Positions 23,511-30,648 of a DNA stretch of 39,254 nucleotides are shown here, in pieces. The position numbers and the translations under genes are program-made. How positions within the stretch are numbered: position 1 is the first letter of the stretch; each line of letters opens with the position of its first letter. Origin of the DNA: a virus. The notes below the pieces were generated by a model that made no database searches, had not been told where the DNA came from, and saw nothing but the letters and a program-made list of their open reading frames with translations. The DNA lies in IMG/VR virus record IMGVR_UViG_3300036851_000441, positions 1 through 39,254 of that record, one strand, 5' to 3'.

Positions 23511-23888
23511 TCACCGAACGTCAACGTCCGGCACGATCGTCTCGGGCTTGAAGACGACCTTGTAGTGGTACTTCGACACGTTCTTGCCTTCGAGCTGCTC
23601 GGCGAAATAGGTCACGTTGTCACTCAATCCGAGGAAGTGTTTCTTGTACTCGTTCGGTCCCGTCTTGCACGTCACCGACAACTCGCGCACCGGATCGTGG
23701 TTGCCGAGCGAGCACAGTCCTTCCAGCGTCATGATGTAATCACCGGTGATGCCGTTGTAGAAGATGATTCGGCGCTGAACTTGAAACTGGTCTGCCGCCT
23801 TCGAGAGGTTGTGCGATACCACGTCAGCGTCACTCGTGCACGCCCCGAGAGCGAGAAGTAGCGTGACCACCATCAGAATCTTTTTCAT
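23511..23888 (-). CDS. Phage lipoprotein (beta-sandwich type)
   Basis: 125 aa, ATG after AAGGAGGAG. Signal peptide MKKILMVVTLLLALGAC with lipobox LGAC, acylated Cys17. The mature part starts TSDADVVSHNLSKAADQF and continues with RRIIFYNGITGDYIMTLEGLCS, SVTCKTGPNEYKKHFLGLS and HYKVVFKPETIVPDVDVR. I recall lipoproteins like this from many actinobacterial phages, annotated as beta-sandwich lipoproteins. A role in superinfection exclusion has been suggested for phage lipoproteins, but not shown for this one. It is the last gene of the early operon. Confidence 0.8.
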   Translation of the reverse strand: MKKILMVVTLLLALGACTSDADVVSHNLSKAADQFQVQRRIIFYNGITGDYIMTLEGLCSLGNHDPVRELSVTCKTGPNEYKKHFLGLSDNVTYFAEQLEGKNVSKYHYKVVFKPETIVPDVDVR

Positions 23889-24072
23889 TTGTCTCCTCCT
23901 TGACGAGAACCATGTTGCCCTCGGCTGCTTCAAGCACCTGACCCGTATCCCAACGCACAAACCAGTCGCCCCACGACGTGAAACAGCGACGCTCTATCGT
24001 CCCCTCGACGCCCTTCAAGTCGCTGTAGAGGTAGCGAACTCGGTCGCCTGGTTTGAACTCGAGGCTTGTCAC
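23830..24072 (-). CDS. KOW-like small protein
   Basis: 80 aa. GTG start overlapping the preceding stop as GTGA. LEFKPGDRVRYLYSDLKGVEGTIERR is a KOW/SH3-like barrel pattern, followed by WGDWFVRWDTGQVLEA. The last ~20 residues (EETNEKDSDGG...) overlap the lipoprotein start by 59 bases and look disordered. KOW-like domains bind RNA or protein, but the target is unknown. Confidence 0.65.
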   Translation of the reverse strand: MTSLEFKPGDRVRYLYSDLKGVEGTIERRCFTSWGDWFVRWDTGQVLEAAEGNMVLVKEETNEKDSDGGHATSRSRGVHE

Positions 24073-24473
24073 GACGCGGCCTCCAACGGCGAGCCGCACT
24101 GGTCGCAGTGACGCGCTTGGCGACGCTGGCCGGTGCCGCATGACGGACACCGAGGCCCGTATTCCGTCGGTTGATCGTTCACAACTTCCCACGCGTAATC
24201 GGCGACGCGGCGGATCCGGGAGAGGATGCGTTTGCGCGCCACGCGGTAGCGCCGGTTGCCGGCGTCCGGGGTGACCTGTGCGCTCCATTCGCTGAACGCG
24301 CCGATCGTTCCCGGGCTCGTCGTCGGCGCGGCGGCTTCCGCGCGAAATTGCAACCAGGCGAGCTGCTTCAACAAATCGAAGATCTCCGCGGGCATTCTCC
24401 GGAGATCGGCGAGCTCGATCAGGATGTCGTAGATCTCCCGGGGCAGATCTTCGGCGCGTGCGAGCCGCTTCAC
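24069..24473 (-). CDS. Zinc-ribbon helical protein
   Basis: 134 aa from a GTG that overlaps the stop of the small membrane gene as GTGA (GGAGG 11 bases upstream). Long helical part (EIYDILIELADLRRMPAEIFDLLKQLAWLQ, VARKRILSRIRRVADYAWEV) and a C-terminal ribbon CPSCG...HCDQCG. The helix-plus-ribbon form is shared by several early phage genes here. The longer reading from 24698 lies in the frame of two other genes and is rejected. Unknown function. Confidence 0.68.
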   Translation of the reverse strand: MKRLARAEDLPREIYDILIELADLRRMPAEIFDLLKQLAWLQFRAEAAAPTTSPGTIGAFSEWSAQVTPDAGNRRYRVARKRILSRIRRVADYAWEVVNDQPTEYGPRCPSCGTGQRRQARHCDQCGSPLEAAS

Positions 24474-24619
24474 GTGCGTCTTGACCTCCAGACGCGCCGG
24501 CGGCGCAACTTCGAAACGAGATCGACTACGAGGACCACGGCGGCGCCGATCAGCACGAAAGCGATGCCGCCAAGCATGAGCCCGGCGAGAGCTCTTTGGC
24601 TGACGACGCTTGCGATCAT
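24470..24619 (-). CDS. Small membrane protein (49 aa)
   Basis: ATG at 24619 overlaps the preceding stop as ATGA, and its own TGA overlaps the next GTG (GTGA). One hydrophobic segment (ALAGLMLGGIAFVLIGAAVVLVVDL) is followed by a basic tail (KLRRRRVWRSRRT), so the tail should face the cytoplasm. It may act in exclusion or envelope change early in infection. It is supported by exact overlaps on both sides rather than by similarity. Confidence 0.68.
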   Translation of the reverse strand: MIASVVSQRALAGLMLGGIAFVLIGAAVVLVVDLVSKLRRRRVWRSRRT

Positions 24620-24957
24620 CCGCGATCTCCGACACCGAGGGATCGCATCGCATCGGTGAGCTTCTTTTGTGTTTCGCGCTGGCCGGCCTCGGTATCAAGA
24701 TCCTCGCTGAGCGTGACGACGATGTCGGCGACTTTGCGCAGCCGCGCCGGGATCTTTCCGCCGGCCATCACCACGGCGATGATCGGCTTGTCGAGCATGA
24801 TCGCTAGTCCGAGCTCGACGGCGAACTTCACGTCGACATCGCCTTTTGGGACCAGGCTGATCACGAACGCCGAAGAGGCCATCTGCTGCAGCGTGTTCTT
24901 TCGGACGTCGTCGATGAAAGCGTCGTACTGTTCCTGCTCTTCGCGCGTGAGCCTCAC
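24616..24957 (-). CDS. TIR/nucleoside-transferase-like small protein
   Basis: 113 aa, overlapping both neighbours by 4 bases. After a charged helix it runs AFVISLVPKGDVDVKFAVELG-LAIMLDKPIIAVVMAGGKIP, then LRKVADIVV. A beta strand, then a helix with E48 in VELG and 'xIxLxKPIIxV' is typical of the TIR/nucleoside 2-deoxyribosyltransferase-like fold, where the Glu is catalytic. Only one half of the usual length is present. It may act on a nucleotide or NAD-like compound, or be a degraded or binding-only form. The assignment is tentative. Confidence 0.6.
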   Translation of the reverse strand: MRLTREEQEQYDAFIDDVRKNTLQQMASSAFVISLVPKGDVDVKFAVELGLAIMLDKPIIAVVMAGGKIPARLRKVADIVVTLSEDLDTEAGQRETQKKLTDAMRSLGVGDRG

Positions 24958-26324
24958 GATTCGTCCTCGCGGTCGTCGTGCAGAGCGTGGATCGCCTCAT
25001 CGTCGGTGCGCTTCTTGGCTGCGGCCTTCAGCTGCTTCGTCTCGAACGCCGTCGGTTCGTATCCCCGCGCCTTCAGCAGCGCAAAGTGCCGGGCGACGTC
25101 GGTGCCGGTCCACGATCGATACGCCGTGCGCAGATGCGACTCCGGTACTGCGAAGGCGGCCGCCACCACGGCCTCGAGGAACTGCGCCGGGCTCTTCGCC
25201 GCGTACGTGCGGACCCACTTCGGATAGTTGGGGTATTTCTCTTTGGTTTTGGCAGGGATCTCGAGCAGCTCACACGTCACGCGGGCGAGGTCGGTCGAGA
25301 GCTCCTCGAGCAGCGCCCATCCGGCGTGTTCGAGTGCGTCCTTCGTCGCGATCTTGCCCTGCAGGATCTGGCTCAGAACGGCTGATCGCGCGGCGCCGGC
25401 TTCTTTGCGCAGCTTTGCCTCCGCACGCTGCTTTGCGGCGTAAGAATCGCCCACGCGCGCCGGCGATGTCTTGGCCTTGAGCGTGCTCGCGCCGGCTTTC
25501 GTGTGGCGCGCTGGATCAGTGCAGACGTAGAAGACCTTGCCGGCGTCGAAATTCTTGCCGACCGTGGCTGCGTGACAGGGTTCCTTGGCGTGCTTGCGCA
25601 CGTCGAGGGCGAGATCGGCGGCGCCGTAACGTGCGGTGATCATCTTCATCTTCGACGTGGGATTCGTCGCCTTCTCCCACTTGACGACGGTGATGCCCTT
25701 CTCCTCAAGCTCGGCGCGCGCCTTCTCCGATTTCTGCTCCGCTTTGATGTCGTCGAGGCGACGGTTTACCTCGTAACCGATCTCACCGGCATCGAGATAC
25801 TTGTCGGCGAGGATCTCCTTGATCTGCGCCGGGTGCTCTTTGAGCTTGGTGAGGGCGAGCGCGTCGTCGATCGTGATTCGGCCGGAATCGAGGCTCGAGC
25901 GCGCCGCCGGCGGCAGATCCAGAAGCGCGAGCCGCTTTGAGATGTGCGACTGCGAACGGCCGACGCGCTCCGACAGCTGTCGCTGCGTCAGGCCGGCGTC
26001 GATCAATCGCTGATAGGCGCGTGCTTCTTCCTCCGCGCTGACGTCGGCGCGTTGCAAGTTTTCGATCAGCATCGCCTCGAGGCGCTCGCTTTCGCTGAAC
26101 TCGCGCACGACGACGGGAACGCTCTCGAGTCCAACCGCGATCGCGGCCGCCAGCCGGCGCGCACCGCAAACGACTTGGTAGCGTCCGTTCTCCGCCGTGG
26201 TCACGACGAGCGGCTCGAGAATCCCGAGCGAGGCGATCGAGGAGGCGAGCTCGGTGAGATCGCCGAGGTCGGTCCGGATGTTGTCCGGTGCCGGATCCAG
26301 CACGTTCAGGGGAAGATTGCTCAC
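24954..26324 (-). CDS. ParB/KorB-like DNA-binding protein
   Basis: 456 aa, GTG overlapping the previous stop as GTGA. ParB N-terminal domain: NIRTDLGDLTELASSIASLGILEPLVV, CGARRLAAAIA and ENLQRADVSAEEEA. HTH: GLTQRQLSERVGRSQSHISKRLALLDLP. The C-terminal half is long and Lys/Ala-rich with a Cys/His group (CHAATVGKNF...CTDPARH). In prophages ParB-like proteins may partition an extrachromosomal form, regulate transcription, or act as nucleases. No parA partner is seen here, so a regulator or CTP-dependent clamp role is as likely as partition. Confidence 0.82.
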   Translation of the reverse strand: MSNLPLNVLDPAPDNIRTDLGDLTELASSIASLGILEPLVVTTAENGRYQVVCGARRLAAAIAVGLESVPVVVREFSESERLEAMLIENLQRADVSAEEEARAYQRLIDAGLTQRQLSERVGRSQSHISKRLALLDLPPAARSSLDSGRITIDDALALTKLKEHPAQIKEILADKYLDAGEIGYEVNRRLDDIKAEQKSEKARAELEEKGITVVKWEKATNPTSKMKMITARYGAADLALDVRKHAKEPCHAATVGKNFDAGKVFYVCTDPARHTKAGASTLKAKTSPARVGDSYAAKQRAEAKLRKEAGAARSAVLSQILQGKIATKDALEHAGWALLEELSTDLARVTCELLEIPAKTKEKYPNYPKWVRTYAAKSPAQFLEAVVAAAFAVPESHLRTAYRSWTGTDVARHFALLKARGYEPTAFETKQLKAAAKKRTDDEAIHALHDDREDES

Positions 26325-27250
26325 CGGGCACCCCCATGCGTGCGCTTGTGTCCGCCGAGACCGCTCGCGTTCTGGAACGTCTTGCCGCACTTCTCGCAGA
26401 CGTGCTTGCCTTTCGCCGGCGTGGCCGCGGTGCGATTCATCGCTTTGCCGCTGAACGGCGAGACCGCGATCTTCTTGCGAGCTGCGCCCGGAATCACGTG
26501 TCCTTTCGGCTTGCCGTACGGCCAGCCAGCGCTGTCGTAGCAGTCGCGGTGAAAGCGCTGGATCTCGGACCACACGCCGTCGACGTACACGTTCGCGAGG
26601 ACGATCTGCGTTCCGTGCTGCAGATCCTTCCCACACGCCTCGCATTGCGCCGTCTGCTGATCGTTTCGCCGAAGGCTCGCGTACGACTGCCCCGCGGCCG
26701 GGATCTCGTCCTCCGCCGGTGGCTCGGCGACCGGCACGTCATCGATGCGCTCGATCGAGACGACGGTCGGGACAACCTCGAGCTCGTCTTCGATGATGAT
26801 CGCTCCGGCGACGTCGCGTCGCGCGGTGATCGCTTGGCGAATCTCCTGCGACGAAGCGTCCTCGGGCATGAGCACGCGCTGGCGGCGCTCGATGATCCAT
26901 CCCTTCATCCGGACGGGTTCTTGTGGCGGCTCTTCTTGCCCGTGAAGCAGCCTGCGCTCCTGATCGATCAAGGCCTCGCGCGTGACGTCCGGCTCCGGTC
27001 GACCGTCCTCTACGTCATCGCGCCACGCCGGGATCACCGTTTTGATCGGGCGGCGCTCTGCATCGTCCTGAGATTCTTGAGTTTCTTGAATTGCCGTTTC
27101 GGACATCGCGTCCTCCTTCTCGGTGCGCGCCGCGATCGCCGCGGCCACGCGTGCAGCAAGACTTTCTTGCGTCTCGTCGATGTCGATCTCGAGCCCGAGG
27201 GCCTGCGCCTCGTGCAGCAAACGAGCGTCGACCATGCCTGGCGCGCTCAC
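26321..27250 (-). CDS. Protein with C-terminal C2H2 zinc finger
   Basis: 309 aa from GTG at 27250 (GGAGGG 5 bases upstream; overlaps the previous stop as GTGA). A second start, ATG at 27106 with a very strong AAGGAGG, would give 261 aa. The middle (about 90-190) is acidic and Arg/Glu-rich; GQSYASLRRNDQQTAQCEACGKDL holds a first CxxC, and HRDCYDSAGW a later Cys/His. The C-terminus has C-x2-C-x12-H-x3-H with F and L in place (CEKCGKTFQNASGLGGHKRTH), a canonical C2H2 finger, rare in phages. It likely binds DNA. Two forms may be made. Confidence 0.72.
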   Translation of the reverse strand: MSAPGMVDARLLHEAQALGLEIDIDETQESLAARVAAAIAARTEKEDAMSETAIQETQESQDDAERRPIKTVIPAWRDDVEDGRPEPDVTREALIDQERRLLHGQEEPPQEPVRMKGWIIERRQRVLMPEDASSQEIRQAITARRDVAGAIIIEDELEVVPTVVSIERIDDVPVAEPPAEDEIPAAGQSYASLRRNDQQTAQCEACGKDLQHGTQIVLANVYVDGVWSEIQRFHRDCYDSAGWPYGKPKGHVIPGAARKKIAVSPFSGKAMNRTAATPAKGKHVCEKCGKTFQNASGLGGHKRTHGGAR

Positions 27251-27397
27251 ACCAGCCCTCCGAACCACAGGGTGCGACCTTCGTTTTCGTAGAACAGCAG
27301 CACCGCGGCCCGGTCGCCGAGCTCGATCCACGTCGCACTTCCGATTGATCGTGCACACTCTCCAAGCACGTCTAGAAGCCCCCCCCCCCCGCTTCAT
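27247..27397 (-). pseudogene. Small coupled gene broken by a 12-G tract
   Basis: An ATG at 27397 overlaps the VRR-NUC stop as ATGA. The reading runs through twelve Gs into a stop after a few codons. With one G fewer it would read a clean 49-aa protein (LLDVLGECARSIGSATW, ELGDRAAVLLFYENEGR, LWFGG) ending at 27247 in GTGA with the next gene. 151 bases (3n+1) and matching overlaps on both sides show that the intended frame needs 11 or 14 Gs. It is either a phase-variable gene in its off state or a homopolymer error. Confidence 0.62.
27379..27390. repeat. Homopolymer of 12 C (12 G on the coding strand)
   Basis: The longest homopolymer seen in the window. It lies at the start of a small coupled gene, so slippage would switch that gene on or off. 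Illumina and nanopore reads also misjudge such tracts. Confidence 0.9.
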
Positions 27398-27699
27398 TTC
27401 GCCGGTCCGCCGTTGCGGGACAGCATCTTTGAAATTCGCTCTGGCCAATCATCAGGTCGCCAGATGTAGGCCTCGACGCCGCACTGCTCGAGATCGTCGA
27501 GCCACGCGGATTGTTCGTCGCTCACCCGACCGCGATCGCTCTTGAGCTCGACGAACACCAAACGCGGCGGGCGCAGAAGAACGAGATCCGGAAATCCCGC
27601 GCTCGAGCGGCGACTGTCGAACGTGTGATAAATACGCCACCCGCCGAGGCGCGCGAGATCGCGGACGCACGCGTCGAGATCCTTCTCGGTGATGATCAC
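27394..27699 (-). CDS. VRR-NUC nuclease
   Basis: 101 aa. GTG overlapping the previous stop as GTGA. Core: RIYHTFDSRRSSAGFPDLVLLRPPRLVFVELKSDRGRVSDEQSAWLDDL, with G-F-P-D (D38) and E51-L-K53 as the PD-(D/E)xK catalytic set and Q63. VRR-NUC proteins act in replication or recombination, often resolving junctions (FAN1-like fold, stand-alone in phages). It is in the early operon with ParB and the DnaJ-knuckle protein. Confidence 0.88.
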   Translation of the reverse strand: MIITEKDLDACVRDLARLGGWRIYHTFDSRRSSAGFPDLVLLRPPRLVFVELKSDRGRVSDEQSAWLDDLEQCGVEAYIWRPDDWPERISKMLSRNGGPAK

Positions 27700-27908
27700 G
27701 GCGCCGCCTTTTGCCAGACGGTTCCGTGACCGTTGCACTGCCCGCACGTCGCCGGCGCCGGCGGCTTCTTCTCGAGCTCCGCGATCGTCTGCAGCTGCGC
27801 GCCGCGGCCGCGACAGACGAAGCAGCGGATCTGCACTAGATCGGCGAGGTCGGCGATCGAGAACACCTTGTGACCGTTCGTCGCGGCGATCTGCTGTTCT
27901 TGTTTCAT
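27696..27908 (-). CDS. DnaJ-type zinc-knuckle protein
   Basis: 70 aa, ATG with GGAG. Two CxxCxGxG-type motifs, CFVCRGRG and CGQCNGHG, are 30 residues apart, as in the cysteine-rich region of DnaJ, without J domain. It ends in TVWQKAAP. The protein may bind zinc and unfolded protein or nucleic acid. Its overlap with both neighbours is only 4 bases. Confidence 0.78.
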   Translation of the reverse strand: MKQEQQIAATNGHKVFSIADLADLVQIRCFVCRGRGAQLQTIAELEKKPPAPATCGQCNGHGTVWQKAAP

Positions 27909-28063
27909 CGCGCTTGCTCCAGCTTTCGGCGTGCGATCTCGAGACGGCGCTGCAACGCGAGCCAACGAGCGCGCGGGAGCTTGCGGCGATACCGGCTACG
28001 CGTCCGGCCGGCGACGCGCAAGTACTCGAGCTCGCGATGGGTGCGCAGCTGGTCGGGAGTCAT
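27905..28063 (-). CDS. Small basic protein (52 aa)
   Basis: Starts ATG at 28063 inside the stop of the ASCH gene (ATGA) and ends at a TGA inside the ATG of the DnaJ-knuckle gene. MTPDQLRTHRELEYLRVAG is followed by a run with 13 Arg. It looks like one or two helices that bind nucleic acid. Supported only by perfect overlap on both sides and the shape. Confidence 0.65.
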   Translation of the reverse strand: MTPDQLRTHRELEYLRVAGRTRSRYRRKLPRARWLALQRRLEIARRKLEQAR

Positions 28064-28584
28064 CGCGGATACTCCCAATCCCAGAGCATGAGCTTTCCCT
28101 TGGCGGGAACGTGTTCATAGAGCTCGACGGGATCGTCGAGCAGCCACGCAAATCGACCGGGCGTGAAGTTGCCGAAGGCGATTTCACGTTCGTCGAGCTC
28201 CCACGCACGACCGCCGTAGTCCCGTTCAGAGCACCAGCAATAGAGATCCTCACCGTTCTCGTATCCACCGATGCGGCGGAAGGCGCGTTCCTCACCCAAA
28301 TCGAGATCCAGATCGTCCGTCGGTACGCAGTCGACGAGCTGACAGGTGGCAATGACAACGCCGCGTGGTAACGCGTCGGGATCACGCGGAAGCGGAACGC
28401 GCCCGGCGAATGCAGTCTGAACGAGCTCCGTCCTCACGAACTCCCGATCGGATGCGTTCCACCCTGCCGCCGCGTGTATCGCAAGCAGTCCGCGGTAATT
28501 CGTCCGCCAGGAGCGCGTCTCGATTCGCTTCGCGCCGATCGCGACCAGCGTGGCCCATGGTTGGGTGAGCGTCAGCGCCTTCAC
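28060..28584 (-). CDS. ASCH-domain protein
   Basis: 174 aa, GTG overlapping the previous stop as GTGA. MKALTLTQPWATLVAIGAKRIETRSW is the ASCH signature (PUA-like barrel: LTLxQPW...KxxExRxW), followed by RGLLAIHAAAGW and the second half PRGVVIATCQLVDCVP and AWLLDDPVELYEHVPAKGKLMLWDW. ASCH proteins bind RNA or modified nucleosides; some act as RNases or hydrolases. In the early operon it may affect host RNA or a modified base. Confidence 0.88.
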   Translation of the reverse strand: MKALTLTQPWATLVAIGAKRIETRSWRTNYRGLLAIHAAAGWNASDREFVRTELVQTAFAGRVPLPRDPDALPRGVVIATCQLVDCVPTDDLDLDLGEERAFRRIGGYENGEDLYCWCSERDYGGRAWELDEREIAFGNFTPGRFAWLLDDPVELYEHVPAKGKLMLWDWEYPR

Positions 28585-28844
28585 GGCTTGCGCTCCTGCT
28601 CGTCGGTGCTTTCGAACACGAAGAGGAGCACCCAGTTGCCGTCATCCCAATTGCATTTGATCGAGCTGGCGATCAACACGCGCGTCTCGGAGATCTGCGC
28701 GACGATACCGGAGGCCGCCGCCAATGCAGCTGCGAGGCCGGCATTCGCATTCGTTTCGGTGTCGGGCATCGTCGCGGTTACTTCGACGCGACTGAGCACG
28801 TACGCAAACCGGTCTTCGTGACGGACGTCGACGCGGATGTTCAT
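28581..28844 (-). CDS. Early protein, unknown function
   Basis: 87 aa, ATG overlapping as ATGA. A beta strand run MNIRVDVRHEDRFAYVLSRVEVTATM, an Ala-rich helix (NANAGLAAALAAASGIVAQIS), then RVLIASSIKCNWDDGNWVLLFVFES. It looks like a small alpha/beta fold with no known family. Confidence 0.62.
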   Translation of the reverse strand: MNIRVDVRHEDRFAYVLSRVEVTATMPDTETNANAGLAAALAAASGIVAQISETRVLIASSIKCNWDDGNWVLLFVFESTDEQERKP

Positions 28845-29362
28845 TCGACGACCTCGCCTTCGACCGGTTCATCGTCGTGTTTCTTCGCTCGCTTGGGCTT
28901 CGGCAGCGCCGGCAGGAGTCGCGGCATCTTCCCGGTCTTGTACGCATCCTCGATCTGCGGAGTCGCCCAATCGCCGACCGTCGTGTTGTCCGGAAGCACG
29001 ATGTGCGCGAGGAACTCTTCTTCGAAAGATGTGATCCCGGACTCGACGGCCTCCAGCTTGGCCTGGATGACGAGCTTGAGTGCGCGCCAGCGTTGTCGAG
29101 TCTCGGCCTCCCACGCCTTGTACGCCTGATCGTCGGTGCGCGCCCACTTTCGCGACGGCGTCATCCGAAACTTCGGATCGTCTTTGTCCGGCATCGGCAG
29201 GCGGAAACGCACCATCTTCACGCCGAACCGAAAGCCGAGCACCGCAAACTCGCGGTCCCAGCCGTACATGAACGACTCGGCGCCGTAGCGCGTGAGGATC
29301 TTCTCGATCTCCGCGCGGCTGCGATCGGCGGGAACTTCGGTACCCTCGGCGTAGCGCGTCAC
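28841..29362 (-). CDS. Conserved early phage protein
   Basis: 173 aa. GTG overlapping as GTGA. EIEKILTRYGAESFMYGW then FAVLGFRFGVKMVRFRLPMPDKDDPKF, helix KAWEAETRQRWRALKLVIQAKLEAVESGI, FEEEFLAHIVLPDNTTVGDW and a Lys-rich end. The order strand-pair, long helix and the step FEEEFLAHIVLPDG is familiar from many high-GC phage genomes, with no known activity. Probably linked to replication. Confidence 0.7.
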   Translation of the reverse strand: MTRYAEGTEVPADRSRAEIEKILTRYGAESFMYGWDREFAVLGFRFGVKMVRFRLPMPDKDDPKFRMTPSRKWARTDDQAYKAWEAETRQRWRALKLVIQAKLEAVESGITSFEEEFLAHIVLPDNTTVGDWATPQIEDAYKTGKMPRLLPALPKPKRAKKHDDEPVEGEVVE

Positions 29363-29673
29363 GCGTCCGACCTCGATTCCTGGAATTCCTGGATTTCACC
29401 CGTCGAGCCCGTGATGGTGACCTCGTGTGTGAACACATCGTCGCCGGGCGGTTCGGCGACTTCGGTCAACCACTCGCCCCGGCCGTCTTCGAGGTTGTCG
29501 GCCCATCCCTGCATGCGCGCTGCGAGTATCTCGTCGGGGTCCTCCCACGGCGCGATCGCGATCGTTACGCGGAGCGTTGGGTTCCAGGTGATCACGTGCG
29601 TGACCGGCGGCTCGTGGTCCTCAGGACCCCACCAGGCTTCGCGTTGCGCCTCGGAAACTTCGGTGCGCGTCAC
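29359..29673 (-). CDS. Early protein, unknown function
   Basis: 104 aa; GTG overlapping as GTGA. It has TWNPTLRVTIAIAPWEDPDEILAARMQGWADNLEDGRGEWL and a beta end TGSTGEIQEF. The acidic, Trp-rich composition has no recognisable family. Coding is supported by its tight overlaps. Confidence 0.6.
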   Translation of the reverse strand: MTRTEVSEAQREAWWGPEDHEPPVTHVITWNPTLRVTIAIAPWEDPDEILAARMQGWADNLEDGRGEWLTEVAEPPGDDVFTHEVTITGSTGEIQEFQESRSDA

Positions 29674-30152
29674 GCGATCCGCCTCCAGTCGACTTCGATG
29701 ACGCCGGCGGATAGCGGCGAAAGCCGGCGGAAGGCTGCGGGTGTCAGATCAAGGCATCTGCCGGGCCCGAACGGTCCGCGGTCGACAATGCGGACGTCGA
29801 CCGATCTCGAGTCGTGAGTGACGCGAACGATCGAGCCGAACGGGATCAGCACACCGGGCGCGATCGCGATGACCGACGCGGCCTCCAGCGCGCCGGGATT
29901 GAACGCACGTCCTGAGGCCGTCGTGCGCGGCTCATCGTAGTCGTACCACGTGGCCAAACAGGATCCGGAATACAAATTCTTGTATTTCTTGTGATTCTTG
30001 TGCGGGCGCGATCGCGATGTCGCCGGCGTTGGTCGCGGCGAGACCTTGGGATCATCGCTCGGCATGGCCGCGGGTTGGGTGAGCTCGCGTGGAGTCACCG
30101 TCGCTGGCGTGCAGCTCGCGAGCACGAGAGCGCCGACAATCGCAGTCCGCAT
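29670..30152 (-). CDS. RlpA-like double-psi beta-barrel lipoprotein
   Basis: 160 aa. ATG overlapping the preceding stop as TGATG; a longer reading from 30197 is rejected. Signal MRTAIVGALVLASC with Cys14 lipobox, then a Pro/Lys-rich spacer (residues 20-60), and a DPBB: SGSCLATWYDYDEPRTTASGRAFNP, LIPFGSIVRVTH, VDVRIVDRGPFGPGRCLDLT and LSPLSAGVIEVDW. D124 and D135 are in the positions used by RlpA lytic transglycosylases; the usual His of RlpA is not obvious. It may act on peptidoglycan, but it sits in the early operon, not the lysis cassette. Confidence 0.8.
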   Translation of the reverse strand: MRTAIVGALVLASCTPATVTPRELTQPAAMPSDDPKVSPRPTPATSRSRPHKNHKKYKNLYSGSCLATWYDYDEPRTTASGRAFNPGALEAASVIAIAPGVLIPFGSIVRVTHDSRSVDVRIVDRGPFGPGRCLDLTPAAFRRLSPLSAGVIEVDWRRIA

Positions 30153-30424
30153 CACGATGCGTCCTTTTGCTGATCGATGCGCCAAAAGCCGCCGCACACG
30201 CTGCAGACGACTTGGACTGGCTCGCCGGTCGCGCTCTTCGTGATCACATCAAAGCTGTGACCACGAAGGGCACAGGACATGTTCTTTTCGTAGGAGATGG
30301 TCCACACGGCGTCGCAGCCGCGGCAACGGACTTGCACGTCGTGGATGACACTGTCCTCGAACGCGCGGCCGAGCATCGGCGCGTCGAAGCTATGCCCAAC
30401 CGTTTCAAACGTGTCCAGGCTCAC
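30152..30424 (-). CDS. Double zinc-knuckle early protein
   Basis: 90 aa, GTG overlapping as GTGA. Two knuckles, VRCRGCDAVW and VVCSVCGGFW, about 40 residues apart flank a strand with MSCALRGH. Such pairs form a zinc ribbon for nucleic acid or protein binding. It couples to the RlpA-like gene by TGATG. Function unknown. Confidence 0.66.
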   Translation of the reverse strand: MSLDTFETVGHSFDAPMLGRAFEDSVIHDVQVRCRGCDAVWTISYEKNMSCALRGHSFDVITKSATGEPVQVVCSVCGGFWRIDQQKDAS

Positions 30425-30648
30425 GCGTTCTCCTTCGTCGCGACGAGCTCGTTAACGGCATTCGTCGCTTCAACGCATGCGGTGCTGTGTCGCTCGTACG
30501 CATCGCGGCCGCCGCTCGAGATCGCACGCCAGGCTTGCCACACACGATCGCGGAGCTTCTTCGGGACGAGCTTCCAGTGCCGGCGGCACATCAACAGCTC
30601 GGCGCCGACGTAGACGCGGCAGCCGTCGACTGGGCACCGATGACTCAC
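30421..30648 (-). CDS. Small Cys/His early protein
   Basis: 75 aa, GTG coupled by GTGA. CPVDGCRVYVGAELLMCRRHWKLVPKKLRDRVWQAW contains C, C, C, H in the order of a zinc knuckle (CxxxxC...CRRH), then a helix. The phrase 'MCRRHWKLVP..LRDRVW' is common in small phage early proteins of unknown role. C-terminal half is helical. Confidence 0.72.
   Translation of the reverse strand: MSHRCPVDGCRVYVGAELLMCRRHWKLVPKKLRDRVWQAWRAISSGGRDAYERHSTACVEATNAVNELVATKENA

Noticed and set aside
27251-27448. N-terminal extension of the C2H2 protein through the poly-G tract
   Set aside because: Arg-rich, covers another coupled gene, and good ribosome sites lie downstream.
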